The notes under the pieces are model-generated. The model searched no databases and was not told where the DNA came from. It saw only the letters and a list, made by a program, of their open reading frames with translations. DNA of 9,377 nucleotides from an uncultured bacterium (GTDB lineage Bacteria > Verrucomicrobiota > Kiritimatiellia > RFP12 > UBA1067): positions 1-9,377 of the forward strand of contig CACZAK010000171.1 in the NCBI GenBank assembly GCA_902779075.1. The letters run 5' to 3'. This document shows positions 1 through 4,612 of this stretch, piece by piece (the stretch's first letter is position 1; each line of letters starts with the position of its first letter). A program made the position numbers and the translations under genes.

Positions 1-48
1 CAGTTTTTGACCCCACTGAAAATATTTTTGAGCCAATGTTTTCAGGGG
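1..48. mobile_element. possible insertion-sequence terminus (IS21-like), remnant or edge
   Basis: Two direct copies of TTTTTGA followed by a CC-rich tract lie at 4-10 and 25-31, exactly 21 bases apart. An imperfect inverted repeat pairs CCC at 12-14 and CTGAAAA at 16-22 with TTTTCAGGGG at 39-48, with one bulged base. Short direct repeats of about 20 bases of the TTTTTGACCCCAC type are typical of IS21-family ends, as I recall them. No transposase is visible, and any would have to lie to the left of the window. The call is inference. The stretch could equally be the 3' flank of an unseen gene, although neither strand shows a U-tract after the stem. Confidence 0.25.
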
Positions 49-60
49 TGCGACGCAATT

Positions 61-91
61 TCGGGATAACTCATCCCGAAAAAGTCGGGAT
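61..91. promoter_or_regulatory. operator-like array of three TCGGGAT half-sites
   Basis: TCGGGAT at 61-67, its complement ATCCCGA at 73-79 and TCGGGAT again at 85-91 have starts 12 bases apart, with 5-base spacers. Adjacent half-sites form two overlapping inverted repeats, and the first can be extended to TTCGGGAT/ATCCCGAA (60-67/73-80). It lies 22 bases upstream of the -35 box at 114, so binding by a dimeric regulator is plausible. No T-run follows the hairpin, which argues against a terminator. The binding protein is unknown. Confidence 0.35.
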
Positions 92-113
92 AAGCGTGTC
101 TAATCGCGCCCTC

Positions 114-142
114 TTGCAACCCGTCCGGGGTTTTGCTAAACT
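114..142 (+). promoter_or_regulatory. sigma-70-type promoter with extended -10
   Basis: TTGCAA at 114-119 is separated by 17 bases from TAAACT at 137-142. Each box matches 4 of 6 consensus positions. A TG dinucleotide at 134-135, one base upstream of the -10, makes it an extended -10. Transcription should start near 149-150, just before the 5' strand of the closing helix of the predicted structured leader. It is the only plausible promoter seen for the two genes at 344-1094. Confidence 0.5.
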
Positions 143-149
143 ACTGGCC

Positions 150-290
150 GTCAAGACATCAGGAGAGATGCGCGAAAGCGCATCCGCCAACCGAGTGGAA
201 CACCACGGTGGTAGCCGAGAGGCGATGTGCCCGAAAGGGAAACATGTTCCAGAAGGCCGCTCGTCTTGATCGCAGGATGGGCGGCCAATC
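150..290 (+). ncRNA. structured leader RNA of unknown class
   Basis: This roughly 190-base untranslated stretch before the gene at 344 has dense, nested complementarity. TCAAGAC (151-157) can pair with GTCTTGA (263-269) to close a multi-branch domain. Inside it, GATGCGC-GAAA-GCGCATC (167-184) is a perfect 7-bp hairpin. CGCC/GGCG (185-188/221-224) encloses GTGG-AACA-CCAC (195-206), extended by ACC/GGT. A third hairpin at 225-245 pairs ATGT/ACAT and CCC-GAAA-GGG. GGCCGC (255-260) can pair with GCGGCC (281-286), which crosses the closing helix and so gives a pseudoknot or an alternative fold. Two GAAA tetraloops and a pseudoknot are what one expects of a riboswitch, ribozyme or regulatory leader. 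I could not match it to a known class: it lacks the conserved cores of TPP, FMN, cobalamin, SAM-I, glycine and lysine riboswitches and of RNase P, SRP, tmRNA and 6S RNA. It may be a leader of the downstream operon or an independent small RNA. Confidence 0.45.
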
Positions 291-343
291 GATTGAGAGG
301 GAGCTTCCTTTCTGAGGTGCTTGAGAAGAAGAAGGAGACGAAG

Positions 344-532
344 ATGGATTCAAAAACGAAAGAAGGGCTGCTTAAAATATCTCTCGCGATGCGGGAGGCG
401 CGTCGGGCGGAGCGACGTGAGGCATGGAAGAAGCCGCAGCTTAGCGCGGCGGAGCGGTTTGCGAACCGCATATTGGAGGGGATCAGTTGCTATCTCCCAG
501 AGGAGCAGGGTGAAAGGGAAAACCATGGCTGA
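344..532 (+). CDS. small basic helical protein, 62 aa, unknown function
   Basis: The start ATG is preceded by AAGGAG (332-337) with a 6-base spacer, a good Shine-Dalgarno that favours this start over an upstream in-frame ATG at 227, which would run through the structured leader. The protein is hydrophilic and probably mostly alpha-helical. Residues 1-30 are rich in Lys, Arg and Glu (MREARRAERREAWKK), and residues 34-48 form a second amphipathic stretch (SAAERFANRILEGIS). There is one Cys (C49), no membrane segment and no signal peptide. The stop overlaps the start of the next gene by 8 bases, so the two are probably translationally coupled and functionally linked. I do not recognise the family. 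The charge pattern would fit an RNA- or DNA-binding helix, or a partner for the acidic stretch of the neighbouring protein, but that is inference only. Confidence 0.65.
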   Translation: MDSKTKEGLLKISLAMREARRAERREAWKKPQLSAAERFANRILEGISCYLPEEQGERENHG

Positions 533-1094
533 ACGGCACATTTACGGAAGCGACCACAAATACAAGGGCAGCATGGATGACGATGGCCGCATCTATGATG
601 CCCACCACCGGTTCATCGGCCGTGTGAAAAACGGCACGATCTACGACGACTGCAACATCCCACGGGGACACATCAACTCCGACGGACGCGTGACGGACAT
701 GTGCAACATCCCCACGGGGCGGGAGTTCGGGGCGAACTTCGAGGGGTGGGGCGGACACGGCAGCGGCTACGTGAGGAACGACGTGCTTGGCTCTGGACAC
801 GGCAACGACTACGGTGTGTTCCAGCAGCTCGACCGCCACAGGCACGACTCGTATTCATACGATGACGAAGATGATGATGACTACGGCGACGAAGATGAAG
901 GTTCCGATTGGGAGGATGAAAGCTTCACGCCCGAACCGCCTCCTCGCCGCAGAAGAAGGCGGAATGACAGCGGGAATGCGCAGAGCGACATAGAAGAGGG
1001 CATTGGCGGATGCGTTGACGGAATCGGAGGGTGCGTGGGCGTTATCTTTGGGCTCATCCTACTCTATCAAGTCGTGAAGCATTTTGCCTCGTGA
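525..1094 (+). CDS. beta-flower-like repeat protein with acidic linker and C-terminal membrane anchor
   Basis: This is a 189-aa protein whose ATG lies inside the end of the preceding small gene, with AAAGGG a few bases upstream. Residues about 4-67 contain three to four degenerate 16-17 residue repeats with the core G-[RT]-[IV]-[YT]-D followed by a G-[RH] turn: DDDGRIYDAHHRFIGRV, KNGTIYDDCNIPRGHI and NSDGRVTDMCNIPTGRE. Such short repeats resemble the 4-fold or 5-fold beta-flower proteins of bacteria. Residues 68-105 are Gly-, Asn- and His-rich. Residues 110-133 are almost entirely Asp, Glu, Tyr and Ser. PPPRRRRRR (138-146) follows directly. GIGGCVDGIGGC (159-170) precedes a hydrophobic segment at 171-185 that looks like a tail anchor or a single membrane helix. 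No signal peptide is seen, so the repeats are probably cytoplasmic. Function is unknown; the strongly opposed charge blocks are unusual. Confidence 0.82.
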   Translation: MAERHIYGSDHKYKGSMDDDGRIYDAHHRFIGRVKNGTIYDDCNIPRGHINSDGRVTDMCNIPTGREFGANFEGWGGHGSGYVRNDVLGSGHGNDYGVFQQLDRHRHDSYSYDDEDDDDYGDEDEGSDWEDESFTPEPPPRRRRRRNDSGNAQSDIEEGIGGCVDGIGGCVGVIFGLILLYQVVKHFAS

Positions 1095-1097
1095 GGC

Positions 1098-1194
1098 GGC
1101 GGCGCGCTCGGTGATCGCGCCCTACCAAGAACGGCTCGCCCCACCGGGCGGCGCACTCTGTGATCGTGCCCTACCAAAAACGGCTCGCCCCACC
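1098..1194. repeat. 48-bp tandem duplicated intergenic repeat with hairpin potential
   Basis: Copies lie at 1098-1145 and 1147-1194 (period 49) and differ at 4 of 48 positions. Each copy contains two related 11-mers that read GGTRGGGCGMG-like on the minus strand. Their + strand positions are 1116-1126, 1135-1145, 1165-1175 and 1184-1194. The first copy folds as GGCGCG-N9-CGCGCC (1101-1121); in the second this stem is weaker. The block exactly fills the gap between two convergent stop codons (1094 and 1199) and ends at a T-run (1195-1200). It may therefore act as a bidirectional terminator or be a REP-like dispersed element. A classical GC stem immediately next to the T-run is not present, so the terminator role is uncertain. 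Confidence 0.85.
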
Positions 1195-1198
1195 TTTT

Positions 1199-2557
1199 TT
1201 ATACGAGTTTGATTGTGCGCCAGGGGCCTCGGCACCAGCGGATCCATGTGCCTGCGCAGATCAGCGCGACGTAGGCGATCATCGTGGACCACAGCGCCGG
1301 CATCGTCGGATGCAGCCAATAGACGAGGAAGAGCAGCGGCAACCAGAACCCGAACGAGCAGAAGAGCATCCAGAACATGACGAAGTGCGTGTCGCCCGCG
1401 CCCTTGAGCGCGCCGGAGAGGACTACATCTGCGCAGTCGAAGCACTGCCACGCCATCATCAGCGAGAAGAGCGTAAAACCGAGCGAGCGGAACGCGGAAT
1501 GGTCAAACGTGGCGGTTTCGGCCACGAACAGGTCGAGGATTGGCCCGTGGAAGGCGAGCGCGGCGAGCGCCGCGACGACGATGTAGATTTCGGCGAGGAT
1601 GAGTGCGCGGCGGGCGTCGCGCGCCGCGCCGACGGAATCGCCCGCGCCCTGGTGTTGCCCTACAAGCGTGCTCGCTCCGATGGCGAAGCCCTCGATCGGC
1701 GCGTAGATCAGGTAGTTGACCGTCAAGGTCGCGTTAGAGACGGCGAGGGCCATGTCGCCCACGCGTCCGGTAAGGAACACGAACACGGCGAACGAGAGGA
1801 TGTTCAGCACGGAATATATCCCGGCCGGCGTGCCGAAGCGGAGCATGCGCCAGATGAGATGTTCGCCGGAGGAGGGAGGTTCGCCGTCGGGGGGGCGGCG
1901 TCCGAAGATGTGCGGCCAGGCGAACGCGGTCAGGACTGCGAACTGGAGACCCTGGGCGATGACGGTGGCGACAGCGGCGCCGGCGATGCCCGAGGCGGGA
2001 ATGGGGCCGCAGCCGAAGATGAGCAGGTAGTCGAGCAGGATGTTCGCGGCGTTGCCGAGAAGGTTGACCCAGAACACGAGGCGGGTGCGTCCGATGCCGG
2101 TGAAGAAGCTCTGTACGGCCATGGCGGCGCAGAGGAAGAAACCGCCGGACATGACGATCGTGTAGTACGTCTTCTCGCGGGCAAGGACGTCCGGGGGATG
2201 TCCGCACCAGTCGCAGACGATGCGTCCCAGCGGGATGAGCAGCGCGAGCACGACGCCGGCGGCGAGGGAGAGCAGAAGGCCGGCGCGACAGCTCGCGGCA
2301 GCGCCGCGCGGGTTGCCGGCACCGTGGTACTGCGCGACGAAAGTGCCAGAATAGGCGGCAATCGACTGGAAAAAGCAAACGAACGTGAACGCGAGCATAG
2401 ACGCGGGGAGAATGGCCTCCAGTGACGCCGCCGATTCGCGCGCGAGGAACACGCGGTCGGTGAACTGCATGAGGGCGTTGTTGGCCATGCCCAACGCGAG
2501 CGGCCAGACAAGCCTCAACACCCTCCAGTAGGGCGACAGTATGCCTTTGAAGTCCAT
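1199..2557 (-). CDS. MATE-family multidrug/cation antiporter (NorM-like)
   Basis: This is a 452-aa, very hydrophobic protein with about 12 membrane helices in two six-helix halves, the normal length for MATE exporters, which use a Na+ or H+ gradient to extrude organic cations and drugs. Recognisable motifs are TDRVFLAR near residue 33, GTFVAQYHGAG (71-81), the first-half signature VNLLGNAANILLDYLLIFG (164-182) and GIAGAAVATVIAQ (190-202). FGTPAGI (241-247) opens the second half, whose GASTLVGQHQGAG (294-306) mirrors the first. LSGALKGAGDT comes later. I place the start at MDFKG rather than at the upstream in-frame ATG at 2575. That upstream ATG lies within the putative extended -10 element, and the inner ATG has GGAGGG just before it, although only two bases away. 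The gene is divergent from a TetR-family regulator, the usual arrangement for a repressed efflux pump. Substrate is unknown. Confidence 0.93.
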   Translation of the reverse strand: MDFKGILSPYWRVLRLVWPLALGMANNALMQFTDRVFLARESAASLEAILPASMLAFTFVCFFQSIAAYSGTFVAQYHGAGNPRGAAASCRAGLLLSLAAGVVLALLIPLGRIVCDWCGHPPDVLAREKTYYTIVMSGGFFLCAAMAVQSFFTGIGRTRLVFWVNLLGNAANILLDYLLIFGCGPIPASGIAGAAVATVIAQGLQFAVLTAFAWPHIFGRRPPDGEPPSSGEHLIWRMLRFGTPAGIYSVLNILSFAVFVFLTGRVGDMALAVSNATLTVNYLIYAPIEGFAIGASTLVGQHQGAGDSVGAARDARRALILAEIYIVVAALAALAFHGPILDLFVAETATFDHSAFRSLGFTLFSLMMAWQCFDCADVVLSGALKGAGDTHFVMFWMLFCSFGFWLPLLFLVYWLHPTMPALWSTMIAYVALICAGTWIRWCRGPWRTIKLV

Positions 2558-2565
2558 TGCCCTCC

Positions 2566-2576
2566 ATTGTACCATA
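2566..2576 (-). promoter_or_regulatory. extended -10 promoter of the MATE gene, near-leaderless
   Basis: Read on the minus strand, TATGGTACAAT contains a -10 box TACAAT (2571 down to 2566) with TG one base upstream of it. The last base of the -10 is 8 bases from the MATE start codon, so transcription should begin within a few bases of the ATG. No -35 match is seen at the expected distance. The motif is the mirror image of the one at 2602-2612, with 10 of 11 bases matching. Confidence 0.5.
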
Positions 2577-2601
2577 TTTTTTCCTCACCGCGCCGTACGA
2601 T

Positions 2602-2612
2602 TATGGTATAAT
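2602..2612 (+). promoter_or_regulatory. extended -10 promoter of the tetR-type gene, near-leaderless
   Basis: TATGGTATAAT carries a perfect TATAAT (2607-2612) with TG at 2604-2605, giving an extended -10. The ATG at 2622 follows after 9 bases, so the predicted RNA start is about 3 bases upstream of it and no Shine-Dalgarno is possible. No good -35 box is present. With the minus-strand motif at 2566-2576 it forms an 11-bp imperfect inverted repeat with 25 bases between the arms. Such a repeat could also be where the TetR-type protein binds to repress both directions. Confidence 0.55.
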
Positions 2613-2621
2613 ATTCCGCAC

Positions 2622-3272
2622 ATGGCAAAGCGCATCGATCATGCCGCGCGTCGGCAGTTCATAGTCGAACGGTCTATGGGACTGTTCGCCAGGCTTGGCT
2701 ATGCCAAAGTCTCGTTCCTCACGATCTCCGAGGCGACGGGCGTTGCGCGCACCGCGCTGTACCGCTATTTCACAACGAAGCGCGAGATCTTCGACGAGGC
2801 CATCCACGGCTGCACGCACCAGATCAAGGTGTCCAGTGCCGCCATAGCGGCGCAGCCGCTGCCGGTGCCGGAGCGGCTCAACCGCGTGTCGGACACCGTG
2901 ATCGACACTCTCTTTGAGCGCAAGCAGTTCCTGTTGGCCATTTACGCCTTCGTGATCGACATGGTACGTCGCGGAGAGGACATGCGCGCGCGAATCGCCC
3001 AGTTCACCGGAGGGCTGCGCGAACTGTTTCTCCGTCTGCTGGAGGAGGGCGCGCGCCGCGGGGAGCTGTCGGCGAACGTCGACCCGCGACTCACGTCGGA
3101 GGTGCTGTTCGCGCTCCTTGAAAGCGTCGTTTTGCGCATTCTGCTCGGCGTCGAGCAGGATGCAGAGAAATCCAAACTACGTTTCTCGGCGATGGTGCAG
3201 TCCATTGCCGGAACCGGCACACGCAAATCCCAAACCAGCAAATCCCAAACCAAGAGAGAGAAAGGAAACTGA
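2622..3272 (+). CDS. TetR/AcrR-family transcriptional regulator
   Basis: This 216-aa protein has the standard TetR layout. The N-terminal three-helix DNA-binding domain covers residues about 8-55, with the helix-turn-helix TISEATGVARTALYRYFTTKREIFDEAI at 34-61, including the typical YRYF-x-x-K-x-x-[IL] ending. A ligand-binding and dimerisation domain of about 130 mostly helical residues follows. Family members are usually repressors released by a small molecule. The start at 2622 fits the promoter next to it; upstream in-frame ATG codons would require translation through that promoter. The divergent MATE pump is a likely target. One base separates the stop from the TMEM43-type gene downstream, so that gene and the regulator are probably co-transcribed and the operon autoregulated. 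The last 15 residues (KSQTSKSQTKREKGN) are a basic tail created by a 15-bp tandem duplication and are not typical of the family. Confidence 0.92.
   Translation: MAKRIDHAARRQFIVERSMGLFARLGYAKVSFLTISEATGVARTALYRYFTTKREIFDEAIHGCTHQIKVSSAAIAAQPLPVPERLNRVSDTVIDTLFERKQFLLAIYAFVIDMVRRGEDMRARIAQFTGGLRELFLRLLEEGARRGELSANVDPRLTSEVLFALLESVVLRILLGVEQDAEKSKLRFSAMVQSIAGTGTRKSQTSKSQTKREKGN
3223..3252 (+). repeat. perfect 15-bp tandem repeat in the 3' end of the tetR-type gene
   Basis: GCAAATCCCAAACCA occurs at 3223-3237 and again at 3238-3252 without mismatch. Because 15 is a multiple of three, it duplicates five codons and yields the KSQTSKSQTK tail. It lies just upstream of the AAGGA (3262-3266) that serves as ribosome binding site for the next gene, at 7 bases from its ATG. 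Confidence 0.95.
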
Positions 3273-3273
3273 T

Positions 3274-4572
3274 ATGGCAGTCACCGAAGAACGCATTGTG
3301 GAAAATCCGTCATGGGGCCAGCGCCTTGGATCGTCTTTCAAGGGCGTGCTGGCTGGATTCGCCCTGTTCATCGCGGGATTCCCGATCCTGTTTTGGAACG
3401 AGGGCAGGGCCGTCGACACGGCGAAGCGCCTCAAGGAGGGTGCCGGTGCCGTCATAGATGTGTCGGCGGACAAGGTGGATCCCGCGAACGATGGCAAGCT
3501 CGTACACGTGAGCGGCAAGGCCGACACCAAGGACATCCTATCCGACGAGGCATTCGGCATTACCAACAACGCATTGCGCCTCATGCGCACGGTGGAGGTC
3601 TACCAGACGGTTGAGCATTCCGAGACTACGCGCGAGAAGCGGGGCGACAAGACCGTGGAGAAGACGACCTACTCCTACTCGAACGAATGGCGTTCCAGCC
3701 CCGTCAATTCCGCCGAATTCCACGATGCGTCGAAGCGTTCGGCCAATCCGCCTTCGGCGATGCCGTTCAGCAACGAGGACAGGATTGCCGCGAACGTCAC
3801 GCTCGGCGCGTTCACGCTTACCGAAAAGCACGTGAAGCGCATGGGCGAGAAGAAAAAGTTTGCGTTTCCGCTGGACTTCAAGGTGCCGGAGACCGTGCCA
3901 GGAGGGCAGTACCAGAACGGCGTCATCTACGTGCCGTACAACGCGGCACTCGCAGGTACTACGCCCCAAACTTCCGCTTCCACGGGCATGTCTCCGCTGC
4001 TGGCCGCCGCGCGGGCCGCGACTAACGTGACTGCGGCCGTGGCGAACGCGGCGGCAACGGCGATTACCGGCGGACGCTCGGTCGCGGTGGCCCCGGTTCC
4101 CGGCGACGTGCGCGTTACGTTCAGCGTGATCTTGCCACATGAAGTGACCGTCGTGGAGCAGCAGGATGGCAACACGCTCTTGCCGTGGGCGGCTTCGGAC
4201 GGCGAGACGCTGTCGTTCGTCCGCGACGGCCGCGTGCCGGCTGCGAAGATTTTCGCCGACGCACAGTCGGCGAATTCCAAGCTCACCTGGCTGTTGCGTC
4301 TCGTGGGCCTGCTTGTGATGTACTTCGGCCTGAAGAAGGTCCTGGGCCCGATCGACACGCTCGTGGACGTGATACCGATCTTGAACGGCATCGTCGCCAT
4401 GGGAACGTCGCTTGCGGCCGGCCTAGTATCAGGCGCATGCGCGCTGCTCACGATCGGCGTCGCGTGGATCTACTACCGTCCGCTGATAGGCATCCCCCTC
4501 GTAGTTGCCGGCGTTGCGTTGCTCGTCATGGTCTTTTTGAAGAAGAAGAAAGCCGCGGCTGCGGTTGTATGA
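3274..4572 (+). CDS. TMEM43 (LUMA)-family membrane protein
   Basis: This 432-aa protein resembles the TMEM43/LUMA family known from animals and many bacteria. Residues 12-47 have the family's opening block: a GxRLGxSFKGVLxG lead-in, a membrane helix (about 22-41) and then WNEGRAV. A large extramembrane domain follows, with SADKVDPANDGKLVHVSGKA (64-83), the Asp-x-x-Phe-Gly stretch (91-95) and VEVYQTVE (107-114). In relatives I recall the last motif as YQW, so the Thr would be a departure. Residues 238-267 are an Ala-rich insert of low complexity. The C-terminus packs about four membrane helices (about 338-356, 364-383, 384-401, 404-422), ending in KKKK at 423-426. The biochemical role of bacterial members is not established; a membrane-organising or stress role is a guess. 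AAGGA at 3262-3266 is its ribosome site. It follows the regulator gene by one base and is itself followed 40 bases later by a gene for an exported protein. Confidence 0.88.
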   Translation: MAVTEERIVENPSWGQRLGSSFKGVLAGFALFIAGFPILFWNEGRAVDTAKRLKEGAGAVIDVSADKVDPANDGKLVHVSGKADTKDILSDEAFGITNNALRLMRTVEVYQTVEHSETTREKRGDKTVEKTTYSYSNEWRSSPVNSAEFHDASKRSANPPSAMPFSNEDRIAANVTLGAFTLTEKHVKRMGEKKKFAFPLDFKVPETVPGGQYQNGVIYVPYNAALAGTTPQTSASTGMSPLLAAARAATNVTAAVANAAATAITGGRSVAVAPVPGDVRVTFSVILPHEVTVVEQQDGNTLLPWAASDGETLSFVRDGRVPAAKIFADAQSANSKLTWLLRLVGLLVMYFGLKKVLGPIDTLVDVIPILNGIVAMGTSLAAGLVSGACALLTIGVAWIYYRPLIGIPLVVAGVALLVMVFLKKKKAAAAVV

Positions 4573-4597
4573 CGGCGTGCGGGAAGTATTAAGAAGA

Positions 4598-4604
4598 AGG
4601 AGGT
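4598..4604 (+). promoter_or_regulatory. strong ribosome binding site for the exported-protein gene
   Basis: AGGAGGT is a perfect anti-Shine-Dalgarno match, with 8 bases to the ATG at 4613. It is the strongest such site in the window and selects this ATG over a second in-frame ATG at 4622. No separate promoter is obvious in the 40-base gap after the TMEM43-type gene, supporting co-transcription. Confidence 0.85.
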
Positions 4605-4612
4605 ATGGTTAA

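Noticed and set aside
60..80. TTCGGGAT-N5-ATCCCGAA as a rho-independent terminator
   Set aside because: Neither strand has a T-run after the stem, and the half-site recurs in phase at 85-91, which fits an operator better.
190..212. Similarity of GTGGAACACCACGG to a T-box antiterminator, and of AACC...GGTGGTA to a SAM-I/SAM-IV riboswitch core
   Set aside because: There is no T-box stem I or specifier region, no kink-turn sequence and no GGCCC...GAA segment of SAM-I. The resemblance is limited to a few bases that are explained by a local hairpin.
227..343. Upstream in-frame extension of the 62-aa gene to an ATG at 227
   Set aside because: The extension lies in the structured leader, has no Shine-Dalgarno, and the ATG at 344 has a well-placed AAGGAG.
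321..524. Arg-rich N-terminal extension of the beta-flower-like protein (ATG at 321)
   Set aside because: It overlaps the 62-aa gene out of frame and yields a low-complexity Arg string. The ATG at 525 gives a sensible protein start and a coupled overlap.
1160..2425. Long + strand open frame (421 codons) opposite the MATE gene
   Set aside because: It is the antisense shadow of a well-supported membrane transporter. Its product is an unnatural Glu/Arg/His/Gly-rich string without domains, a common artefact in GC-rich DNA.
3538..4140. 200-codon minus-strand frame inside the TMEM43-type gene
   Set aside because: It is an antisense shadow with Arg/His-rich composition and no ribosome site or recognisable domain.
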